From contig JAKSDA010000428.1 in assembly GCA_022360315.1 (NCBI GenBank), positions 1 to 64,000 on the forward strand: 64,000 nt of DNA. The letters are read 5' to 3'. Under the pieces are notes generated by a model, which saw nothing but the letters and a program-made list of their open reading frames with translations, had not been told where the DNA came from and made no database searches. The stretch comes from Pseudomonadota bacterium (GTDB lineage Bacteria; Myxococcota_A; Polyangia; Haliangiales; Haliangiaceae). Below, in pieces: positions 56,207-64,000 of the stretch (the stretch's first letter is position 1; each line of letters opens with the position of its first letter). The position numbers were made by a program, and so were the translations under genes.

Positions 56207-57361
56207 CTATTCCACTTTCCAGCCGTTGACTCGATCCCACCAGTCGACCACGGCGGGTTCGACATCTTCGCTCGCGACACTCTCGATCACTGCGTAGCGA
56301 TCGTGGGCAGCTGCGGTGATGCACGCATGGTTGGGTAGAACTCGTACCAGGCTGCCGATGGGCAGAGTATGGTAGGGAATGTCCGAGCCCTCGACATAGC
56401 CGTGCTCCTGGTCGGCCACAGCGACGTGCAAGTTGCCGATGCGCTGGTTGGTGTGCGCATCACAGACCCAACCGTAGCCGGTGTCGGGCAATACTGCGTT
56501 GGCGCTGACATCCTTGGACAGGGCCAGGGCGCCGGCATCGATCACGATGCGGCTGTGTTCGGGCTGGTGGCTGATCACTGTGGCCAGGACCGAAATGGCG
56601 ATATCCTGTACCTGGCAGGAGTTCAGGGCCATTTGGTCTAGGTCGAAAAATGTATATACACCGGGCCGAATTTCGGTCAGCCCGTCGAACGATGAGGCGT
56701 GTACTGCGGTTGGCGTCGACCCGGCGCTCACGGTAGCACAGGGAAAACCGGCTTTGCGCAGCCGTTCTGCCGCTGCCACGACAGCGTGCCGTTCCTCCTC
56801 GGCAATCTGCTTGACCTCGGCGATCGACGTGGCAGCATATGAATGGCCACCGTGGGTGAGCACACCGGCCAACTGCACGTGGCTGTCCCGGACCAGCACG
56901 TCGGCGATGTCGAGTAGATCCGGGCTATCCCATGCGATGCCGGTCCGGTGCTCGCCGCTGTCGATCTCGATGAGGACGGCAAACGAGGTGTCGAGGACTC
57001 GTGCTCGCTCGGCGATCGCCCGGGCAACGCGGGTGTTGTCGGTGAGCAAGGTGAGCCGGGCTCCCCGCTTTTGCAGTGCGCGCACCCGATCGAGTTTGGC
57101 CGGCACGACACAAACCGCATAGATGAGGTCGGCAAATCCGTGGTCCAAAAAGTAGGCTGCCTCGGCCAGAGTCGATACTGTGATACCGCCGGAGTGGCCC
57201 TGTGTGGCCAGTTCGGCGACCCGGGCCGACTTGGCCGTCTTCAGGTGCGGCCGGAGGTCGACGCCGCCAGCCTGGGCGCGCTCGGACATGAACTGGATGT
57301 TGCGCAAAAGACGCCCTCGATCGAGGATGAGCGCCGGGGTGTCGAGCTCGCTGATCACCAT
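56207..57361 (-). CDS. PLP-dependent D-threonine aldolase / D-serine dehydratase-like enzyme
   Basis: This 384-residue fold-type III PLP enzyme has the start ELDTPALILDRGRLLRNI, the PLP-lysine motif LRPHLKTAK (probably Lys41), GITVSTLAEA, SAGSTPTA and a C-terminal metal site LPNHACITA with His and Cys, as in DSD1-type D-serine dehydratases and D-threonine aldolases. It acts on D-beta-hydroxy amino acids in the cytosol. An upstream ATG would add 28 residues but would overlap the divergent gene's start codon, so the Met before VISELDTP is preferred. Confidence 0.88.
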   Translation of the reverse strand: MVISELDTPALILDRGRLLRNIQFMSERAQAGGVDLRPHLKTAKSARVAELATQGHSGGITVSTLAEAAYFLDHGFADLIYAVCVVPAKLDRVRALQKRGARLTLLTDNTRVARAIAERARVLDTSFAVLIEIDSGEHRTGIAWDSPDLLDIADVLVRDSHVQLAGVLTHGGHSYAATSIAEVKQIAEEERHAVVAAAERLRKAGFPCATVSAGSTPTAVHASSFDGLTEIRPGVYTFFDLDQMALNSCQVQDIAISVLATVISHQPEHSRIVIDAGALALSKDVSANAVLPDTGYGWVCDAHTNQRIGNLHVAVADQEHGYVEGSDIPYHTLPIGSLVRVLPNHACITAAAHDRYAVIESVASEDVEPAVVDWWDRVNGWKVE

Positions 57362-57443
57362 CCCAGCGATGGTATCGCCATCTACCAGCGGTTGCCACGG
57401 TTTGCCTGCCCGCCGGTTCTGGCCCGTGCCAACATCGATTGCC

Positions 57444-58200
57444 ATGAGGCACTCTCGGCGATTGCGAGTGAAAACCGGGTTGTCTGTGATTGCTGTGCTG
57501 GCCGGGCTGAAGGCTGCGGCTGCACGGGCCGACGATTCGACTCTTTCCGATGGCGCTGCCTCCGATGTCGCACTATCCGAGCTGGCTGGCGCGGAGCTGG
57601 CCGCCCGGGCACAGGCTGTGCTCGAGGCTCATTGCGCCCGCTGCCACGGTGGCGCGCGCCACGGTGCCGAGGCCGACCAGGGTGGGTTCGACCATGTACT
57701 CGACCCGGCTAGGATGAGCCGTGACGGCCAGATCGCGCCCCGCAAAGCCGAGGCGTCGCCACTCTATCGCCGCATGCGTGACGGCGAGATGCCACCGGAG
57801 CCGGTGACATCGCGGCCGTCCGATATCGACATCGACATCGTGCGGCAGTGGATCGCACGTGGAGCGCCGGCTTTCGCACACCAGGTCGAAAGGCGCCGTT
57901 CATCACGGAGAGCGAGCTCGAGCGCCGACTTTACCGCGACCTGCGCGATCAGCCGAGCGACAGTCGTGCGCATCTGCGCTACCTGAGCCTGGTCCATCTG
58001 TACAATGCCGGCATCAGAGCGAGCGATCTCGATCTGGTTCGCAAGGGCGCGGTCAAGCTGTTGAACAGCTTGACCTGGTCGCATCAGATCGTCATTCCCG
58101 AAGCCATCGACGACACCGCGACGCTGTATCGCATCGATCTCCGCGGGCTGGGCTGGACCCGCGATACCTGGGATGAGGTAGTCAGTCGCGACCCCTATGC
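57444..58200 (+). pseudogene. PSCyt-type cytochrome c-like protein, frameshifted and truncated
   Basis: The gene opens with a signal peptide (RHSRRLRVKTG...AAAARA) and a haem-binding CARCH motif followed by RMRDGEMPPE, as in the planctomycete-type cytochrome domain. The reading continues in a different frame after the AAA at 57889-57891: GAPAF in one frame, then APFITESELERRLYRDLRD, HLRYLSLVHLYNAGI, VKLLNSLTWSHQIVIPEAIDD and LYRIDLRGLGWTRDTWDEV in the next. These segments are consecutive in intact homologues, so one base appears to be missing. Homology ends near DPYAV, where a Sel1-type fragment begins in a third reading state. It is probably a broken gene, although a sequencing error could explain the frameshift alone. 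Confidence 0.75.
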
Positions 58201-58454
58201 GGTGGCGCGCCATGCACTACGATGGTGCCGGCCTGACAAGAGATCGCAGGACGGCCGCAGGGTATTTCGAGCGCGCGTGCGATCGCGGACAGGCCCGCGG
58301 GTGCGCCAAACTCGGCCACCAGTACCGGTGGGCGATTGGCGTGGGCATCGACTGGATTCGCTCGTATCGTCTCTTCAAACGCGCCTGCGACCTGGGCGAC
58401 AAAAACTCGTGTGCACAAGTGCTCGACCTCGCCAAGCTGGCCGGCTTGAGGTAA
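58197..58454 (+). pseudogene. Sel1-repeat protein fragment
   Basis: About 85 residues carry two Sel1-like repeats with the typical pattern: MHYDGAGLTRDRRTAAGYFERACDRG and YRLFKRACDLGDKNSCAQ. No signal peptide or proper N-terminus is present; the frame starts within the end of the cytochrome remnant. It looks like the 3' end of a Sel1-repeat lipoprotein gene joined to the truncated cytochrome gene. Confidence 0.6.
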
Positions 58455-58587
58455 CGTTCGCAGCGGCCGTCAATTCGGCCGACCACACCTGGACAAATGA
58501 CGTGCAAACCGAGCCATGTGTCGACGATGTGCGGACGATGCGCCGGCGCAGGCGACGCACCAATAACCTACAAAAGGAGTACGGTCT

Positions 58588-58965
58588 GTGAAATCGCAAT
58601 CGAGCGTGCAGTTTTTCCGCTGGGACGATATGGACAAAGAGCGGGTCACCGACGCCATCGACCGCCGGGTGATCACCGGCGATCGAATGATGGTGGCTCA
58701 CGTATATCTTCAAAAGGACAGTATCGTGCCCCGTCATTCTCACGAAAACGAGCAGATTACTTACATTCTTCAAGGTGCGCTGCGCTTCTGGATCGGCGAC
58801 GACGAGTCCGAAGAGATCGTGGTTCGCGCCGGAGAGGTGCTGTGCATTCCGCCCAATGTGCCGCACAAGGCCCAGGCCCTCGAGGATACTCTCGATGTCG
58901 ACGTATTCAGTCCACCCAGGCAGGATTGGCTGAACGGCACTGATACGTATTTTCACCAAAAATAA
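58588..58965 (+). CDS. Cupin-domain protein
   Basis: This 125-residue protein is a single small cupin: motif 1 VPRHSHENEQITYILQG (two His and a Glu for the metal) and motif 2 around VRAGEVLCIPPNVPHKA (His). GTG start with AAGGAG upstream. The 16-base gap to the following SDR gene suggests one transcript. The metal and substrate cannot be told; such cupins often act as dioxygenases, isomerases or ligand sensors. Confidence 0.88.
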   Translation: MKSQSSVQFFRWDDMDKERVTDAIDRRVITGDRMMVAHVYLQKDSIVPRHSHENEQITYILQGALRFWIGDDESEEIVVRAGEVLCIPPNVPHKAQALEDTLDVDVFSPPRQDWLNGTDTYFHQK

Positions 58966-58981
58966 GATTTGTAGGTGGTAT

Positions 58982-59773
58982 ATGGATTTTGGACTGAAAG
59001 GCAAGGTCGCCCTGGTCTGTGCCTCGAGCCGCGGTCTGGGACGCGCCGTCGCCGCGGAACTCGCCAATGAAGGAGCCGACTTGCTCCTGTGCGCGCGCGG
59101 CGCCGAAGCGCTGGCCGAAACTCGCAAGGCCATTGCCGCAAAATCGGATGTCCGCGTCGTCGCACTCGCTGCCGATCTAACCGATCCCGCCGAGGTAACC
59201 CGGGTGGTCGACACCGGAATCGCTGAACTCGGCCGCATCGACATCCTGGTCACCAACATCGGCGGCCCGCCGCCGGGTCGGTTCGAGAGTCATTCTGCCC
59301 AGGCCTGGACCCGGGCTGCCCAGCAAAACCTCATGAGTGTCATCAATCTGTCCCGCGCTGTACTCCCGGATATGAAGCGGCGCGGCTGGGGACGCATCAT
59401 CAATATCACATCGCTTGCCGCCAAGCAGCCGGTCGAGAACCTGATCCTTTCCAACACCATGCGGGCTGGCGTGACCGGCTTTGCCAAAACCCTGGCCGAT
59501 GAACTCGCCGAGTTTGGTATCACGGTAAATAATGTGTTACCTGGATACACCCGGACCAAACGACTCGAGCAGCTGGCCGAAAAAGTGGCTAAGGAAACAG
59601 ACCGGAGCGCCGCGGACGTCATGTCCAGATGGTCGGATACAGTGCCGATGAAGCGCCTCGGTACCCCGGAAGAATTTGCCGCACTCACCGCGTTTCTGGC
59701 CTCAGAGCGGGCCAGTTACGTCACCGGCACGTCGATTCCCATCGACGGTGGAGTGTGTCGCGCTCTGCTCTGA
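58982..59773 (+). CDS. SDR family oxidoreductase with non-canonical active site
   Basis: This 263-residue protein is a classical-length SDR: glycine-rich motif CASSRGLGRAVA (about 13-24), TNIGGPPPG in place of NNAG, Ser144 in NITSLA, and the C-terminal IPIDGGVC. The catalytic YxxxK is replaced: the aligned positions are Ser157 and Arg161 in LSNTMRAGV. The LSNxxR form occurs in a recognised divergent group of SDRs often annotated as FabG-like. Activity as a 3-oxoacyl reductase is therefore uncertain. It is probably cotranscribed with the cupin gene. Confidence 0.88.
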   Translation: MDFGLKGKVALVCASSRGLGRAVAAELANEGADLLLCARGAEALAETRKAIAAKSDVRVVALAADLTDPAEVTRVVDTGIAELGRIDILVTNIGGPPPGRFESHSAQAWTRAAQQNLMSVINLSRAVLPDMKRRGWGRIINITSLAAKQPVENLILSNTMRAGVTGFAKTLADELAEFGITVNNVLPGYTRTKRLEQLAEKVAKETDRSAADVMSRWSDTVPMKRLGTPEEFAALTAFLASERASYVTGTSIPIDGGVCRALL

Positions 59774-59787
59774 GCGGCCCTCGCAAT

Positions 59788-60636
59788 CTATTGCCTGCCA
59801 CATTCGAGTTCGAACTCGAAATCGGTGCCGCGCGGACCGGTCACACGGGCAGTATTGCCGTCCTGATAAACCACACGCAAGATCTCGCCCTGCCCAAAAG
59901 CAATGTCGAGAGTGCCTGTACTCGGGCACTGCCGAGCGCACCGCGACACATCGCGAGCCGAGGTGACCACCGTATTGACATCGGTGCCGATATTGTCGCG
60001 CGCTTGTTCGTTCAAGGTGAGTTCGGCATTCCACGACAAGTCGACGCAGAATCCCGAGCGCCGCCAGGAAGCATTCGAAGCCAGGGTAATGCTCGCATCG
60101 TCTTTGTAGTCGAGCTCCCAGCGGCCCTGCGATGACATGGGCTGATCCGGAGCGGTGGGATCGCGGAGCCTGGTCACGCCGACAAGATGAGTCCGTTCGG
60201 TGATCAAATCGATTGGGTCGAACCGGTAGACAACTGCCTCGGGACATTCACCGGCCGGGCAATCTCGAGTCTCGAAATCAATGGATGTGCGAATTCGCCC
60301 ATTGACATCCACCATGCCCGTATCGCATTGGTCGTACCTGACCTCGACAAATGTCGATTCATCGGTTTCGATGGTGACGCAGTCTGCCGATCCAGCAAGT
60401 GCCGCCGTACCGAGTCGAATTTCTTCGATAAGCCGAGTTCGTGCCCGGTCGACTGGCAGGTCGCGTAGCCGTCGGGGGGCCGAGTACCCAATATCGGCTA
60501 CCAGCGCAAACTTCAAGTTCGACTCCAGCGCTCGCGACGATTGACCGACCGCTGCCTCATCGCCGTTGCCGCCATCACAGGCAGTTAACCAGCCCGAGAT
60601 CGCCAGAACAAAGCCTGTTAGTACATTTCGGTTCAT
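59788..60636 (-). CDS. Lipoprotein of unknown function
   Basis: This 282-residue protein has a lipoprotein signal (SGWLTAC), then Gly/Asp/Glu residues that favour outer membrane sorting. The mature part is beta-rich with several Cys (SADCVTIET, ETRDCPAGECPEAVVYRF, SGFCVDLSW, DVSRCARQCP, FELECGRQ), probably disulfide-bonded. No family is recognised. ATG is preferred over a TTG four codons upstream. It is convergent with the SDR gene and heads away from a group of envelope genes. Confidence 0.75.
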   Translation of the reverse strand: MNRNVLTGFVLAISGWLTACDGGNGDEAAVGQSSRALESNLKFALVADIGYSAPRRLRDLPVDRARTRLIEEIRLGTAALAGSADCVTIETDESTFVEVRYDQCDTGMVDVNGRIRTSIDFETRDCPAGECPEAVVYRFDPIDLITERTHLVGVTRLRDPTAPDQPMSSQGRWELDYKDDASITLASNASWRRSGFCVDLSWNAELTLNEQARDNIGTDVNTVVTSARDVSRCARQCPSTGTLDIAFGQGEILRVVYQDGNTARVTGPRGTDFEFELECGRQ

Positions 60637-60839
60637 ATGCCGAATCAAGGGAATGCACCCTTCATGCCATAAATATTGGAGAGAGGGAATCGATATTTGT
60701 CACTCGACCGGGTATGCCAACCATCCCGGATCATTCATCACCAATGGCAGCAGGTGTCATGGTCGATCATCGGGGCCAGGCCCTCTAGACATCTGTCCAT
60801 GGTATGGCAACAAGTGCTGGGCGTACTTGCGGGTGGCAA

Positions 60840-61280
60840 TCAGGGGCAAAACGGCCGCTCGATCTGGCCGCAGTTGCCACAGGCGAGAGATACGGCCAGT
60901 TGGTTGTCCTGGACCGCTGCCAGATCCCCCATCCCGCACATGGCGTGGTCGTCGTATTGCAGACAGCTGGTGCTGTGTCCAATGACCTCGATCCAGGCGG
61001 CGGGCTCGAGTTCCACGTCGAGCAGAGGCTGTTTTTGTCCGCGTAAAAGAGGCGTTATATCTTGCACAGAAGAAAGCTCTACTCCCGGGATACAGCGTTT
61101 GCCCAGGATGCACAGATCGCCCTTATCACCGATACCGTAGACATTGACCGACAGGTGGATCACTTCACCTAACTGCTCGGGTGTGCAGCTGCCATCGATA
61201 GCGAGCTGGACGTTTGAAGAAGCCGCACCGCGGCATCCGAGGAGGGCGATGGCTGCTGCTGTCACAATCGGGGCACGCAT
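60840..61280 (-). CDS. Small Cys-rich lipoprotein
   Basis: This 146-residue protein has a short signal with lipobox ALLGC. Eight or more Cys residues in the mature protein (including LCILGKRCIPG, STSCLQYDDHAMCG, LACGNCGQIERPFC) suggest disulfides or a metal site. No family is recognised. It lies on the same strand as, and 25 bases downstream of, an outer membrane beta-barrel gene, suggesting one operon of envelope proteins. Confidence 0.75.
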   Translation of the reverse strand: MRAPIVTAAAIALLGCRGAASSNVQLAIDGSCTPEQLGEVIHLSVNVYGIGDKGDLCILGKRCIPGVELSSVQDITPLLRGQKQPLLDVELEPAAWIEVIGHSTSCLQYDDHAMCGMGDLAAVQDNQLAVSLACGNCGQIERPFCP

Positions 61281-61305
61281 AAAGCCGAAATGTGATGCTC
61301 GCCGG

Positions 61306-61974
61306 TCAGAAGCGAGTCAGGCCGAGGTTAAAAGCGAAGCTGCTGCGCTGGAATTGCAGAGCCTCTTCGTCGTATCTGCTCGCGACCAGACGCAGCGATA
61401 GATCCACGGCCCAGTTGCCGCGATGCATGATCTCGTAGCCGATGGCCGCAGTCAGCGACGTCCCCTCCGCGTCTTCTACAGAATCGCCATTCTCGTAGCG
61501 AGACAGTCCCGAAATTCCAAGTCCCGCTTTGAACCAAAGCCGGCGGTTGAGCCAGTAGGTGGCGGCAAGCCCGAGCGTGGTTTGAGTGATGGATGCCTCG
61601 TCGGTATCGATGGTTTCTATCCGATGACCGTTGCTCCACAGTTCGATCGACAGGCCCAGGCGACTGCTCAACATGCCGCCAAAGCGAGCGTCAAAGAAGA
61701 AGCCACCATGGCTGGTATCGCTGGTCTCTGCAGTGAGGTCGCCAGTGGTGACGCTGTACGTCGCGGTGCCCATACCCAAGCCGACGCCAATAAACCACCC
61801 CGAGCGGCGATCGAGCGGCGATCGAGCCGGTGGCTGTGGTGTCAAATAGCTGGGTGGAGGTGGTTGTGCGCGGGGGCTGGTTGCCGATGCACCAGTGCTC
61901 TGAGCCTGGCCCGACTGCGGTATGGCCAAAAGCATTGCCGCGACGGCCAGAGATGGTCCAAAGGAGCGCTGCAT
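61306..61974 (-). CDS. Outer membrane beta-barrel protein
   Basis: This 222-residue protein has a signal peptide (ending SGQAQS), a Pro-rich segment, and alternating amphipathic strands typical of small 8-strand barrels: GWFIGVGLGMGTATYSV, GFFFDARFGGMLSSRLGLSIELW and a final strand ending in Phe (SSFAFNLGLTRF), the usual signal for BAM. ATG is preferred to a TTG one codon upstream. The function is unknown. Confidence 0.82.
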   Translation of the reverse strand: MQRSFGPSLAVAAMLLAIPQSGQAQSTGASATSPRAQPPPPSYLTPQPPARSPLDRRSGWFIGVGLGMGTATYSVTTGDLTAETSDTSHGGFFFDARFGGMLSSRLGLSIELWSNGHRIETIDTDEASITQTTLGLAATYWLNRRLWFKAGLGISGLSRYENGDSVEDAEGTSLTAAIGYEIMHRGNWAVDLSLRLVASRYDEEALQFQRSSFAFNLGLTRF

Positions 61975-62013
61975 CAATGGACTTTTACGACCGCCGAGGC
62001 GATCGTGAGAACA

Positions 62014-62718
62014 TCATTGATACCAGTTGAACCCGAGACTCAACAGGCCGGTCTGGACTGCGTCGCCAAATACTCCATTATACTCCGAGCCTTCTCGCGC
62101 GAGTTGAACGTTGGCCAGTCTGAGCTGAAGGTCCAGGGCAAAGCGCCGCCCAGAGACGATCTCGACACCCAGGGCACCCATCAGAGCACCGCCGTCGCCG
62201 ATTTCATCTTCGCGAACCTCGAAACCGTTGTCGAAAGTCTGGGTCATACCGGCCCAGCCAATACCACCCTTGATCCACAGCCGCTGGGTCACCCATAACT
62301 GCACCGCCGCAAACCCCATGTACTGCATCAATGTCACATCGCCTGCTTCGTCGAGGGACTTGCCGGCCAACGAGGCCTCGAGCATGACGGCCAGACGCGG
62401 GTTGATCATTCCTCCAATATGGAAGTCGATGGCTCCGGCGAACGGGTCGTACTCGCAGTTTGCGCACTCAATGGGGCCATCCTCGCCGGCCATGTCGCCC
62501 ACACCGAAACCGAAACCGATGATCAGGCCGCGCCGATGAGTTCTATTGGGACGATACACCGGCGGTGGAGGCGGCGGCCCGGGATAATAGCCGGGATAGG
62601 TCCGAGCCGGCGTGTTGGGCGGCGGAGCCGCACCCGGTTGCGCAAAGGCAAACGACGAACTCAGTACAAAGAATCCCACAGCCGCTGCGATAGCGGTCGC
62701 GATCCGGGACGTATGCAT
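62014..62718 (-). CDS. Outer membrane beta-barrel protein, second
   Basis: This 234-residue protein has a signal peptide ending ...SSSFAFAQ, a Pro/Gly/Tyr-rich segment, and barrel strands (RGLIIGFGFGVGD, GAIDFHIGGMINPRLAVMLEASL, LWVTQRLWIKGGIGWAG). It ends in a strand with a C-terminal Trp-Tyr-Gln. It shares layout and several strands (RLWIKGGIGWAG and RLWFKAGLGISG) with the neighbouring barrel protein, so they are paralogues. AGGTTG precedes the ATG; a TTG lies three codons upstream. Confidence 0.82.
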   Translation of the reverse strand: MHTSRIATAIAAAVGFFVLSSSFAFAQPGAAPPPNTPARTYPGYYPGPPPPPPVYRPNRTHRRGLIIGFGFGVGDMAGEDGPIECANCEYDPFAGAIDFHIGGMINPRLAVMLEASLAGKSLDEAGDVTLMQYMGFAAVQLWVTQRLWIKGGIGWAGMTQTFDNGFEVREDEIGDGGALMGALGVEIVSGRRFALDLQLRLANVQLAREGSEYNGVFGDAVQTGLLSLGFNWYQ

Positions 62719-63033
62719 GGTGATCAACCTACAATTTCAGCAAGATAAGCCGTCGGACAGCCAGGTCTCAGAAAACATAGAGTACGCCCTTCGGAGTACA
62801 CTGAGCAAGCGACTTCCATCACGCCGAGGGGTCAGGATATAATTTGCATACATTGGTCTACATATCGAGCCAGATACGGGATCTACTTCTAAACATGCCG
62901 AGCGGGCTATATTCTCGGCTGAAGTGCCCGGGATCTTGCGTCCGGGCTTGCACGGCGTAGATTAGGGAATTACGAGAACCTCGGGATCAATCAGGACGTA
63001 CGCGATCCCCTTGCCTTGGGAGCCTCATTCTCC
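62719..63033. promoter_or_regulatory. Divergent promoter region upstream of lon copy 2
   Basis: The 315 bases are divergent between the barrel gene and lon. A consensus-like -10 box TATAAT lies at 62838-62843 on the plus strand; the best -35 candidate, CTTCCA at 62813-62818, is poor and 19 bases away. A GC-rich hairpin-like stretch around 62900-62940 follows. Assignment of this promoter to lon is tentative. Confidence 0.35.

Positions 63034-64000
<967 letters not shown>

Noticed and set aside
59803..59820. Perfect 18-bp palindrome TTCGAGTTCGAACTCGAA
   Set aside because: It lies within the end of a lipoprotein gene and follows from the repeated Phe-Glu/Leu-Glu codons there, so a regulatory role is not needed to explain it.

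Overview
The window looks like a chromosome segment of a high-GC, Gram-negative bacterium, most likely a predatory or soil deltaproteobacterium of the Myxococcota. This lineage call is an inference. It rests on many lipoproteins and outer-membrane barrels, two separate Lon protease genes (17.7 kb and the right edge), a giant TPR protein, a WhiG/FliA-type sigma factor in a stretch without flagellar genes, a GAF-sigma54 activator, and a cytochrome of the planctomycete/myxobacterial PSCyt type. No rRNA, tRNA, CRISPR array, phage or intact transposon was recognised.

Left part (0-20 kb): a fasciclin lipoprotein; a small lipoprotein translationally coupled to a glutamine amidotransferase; an AlbA_2 / GHKL-ATPase protein whose C-terminus resembles a SAVED nucleotide-sensor domain; mreC and mreB on the minus strand. 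Diverging from these is a rightward proteostasis run: a PpiD/SurA-like foldase, a 2458-residue TPR protein, a short DnaJ/CbpA-like co-chaperone and a Lon protease, the last two 1 nt apart.

Middle (20-39 kb): a complete alpha-glucoside uptake locus. Two tandem LamB-type maltoporins run leftwards. Diverging from them are a binding lipoprotein, two permeases, a cytosolic GH13 glucosidase and an MsmK/MalK-type ATPase. Then come a sigma factor, a coiled-coil protein, a membrane-anchored receiver-like/GHKL-ATPase protein, an unknown helical protein, low-specificity threonine aldolase, a TPR lipoprotein, a hotdog protein and an MlaF-like ABC ATPase without a permease.

Core accessory region (39-51 kb): a 1.84 kb gene-poor, lower-GC gap precedes a tight ten-gene rightward cluster: acyl carrier protein, cyclopropane-synthase-like methyltransferase, ferritin-like acyl-ACP desaturase, fatty acyl-AMP ligase, a second ferritin-like desaturase, hotdog thioesterase, metallo-beta-lactamase-fold protein, MATE exporter, GNAT acetyltransferase and an exported M20 amidohydrolase. 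Together these read as a dedicated pathway that activates a fatty acid, loads it on its own ACP, desaturates and methylates it there, and exports an acyl product that an exported hydrolase may mature. I do not recognise it as a described pathway, and it is the best candidate here for an undescribed system. A GAF-AAA-Fis sigma54 activator follows it.

Right part (51-64 kb): a lipoprotein in which a phytase-like domain surrounds what appears to be a circularly permuted GDPD domain; a Tat-dependent lipoprotein; a D-threonine-aldolase/D-serine-dehydratase-like enzyme; a frameshifted cytochrome gene joined to a Sel1-repeat fragment; a cupin and an SDR with a non-canonical active site; four exported minus-strand envelope proteins; and the 5' part of a second lon gene cut by the window edge.
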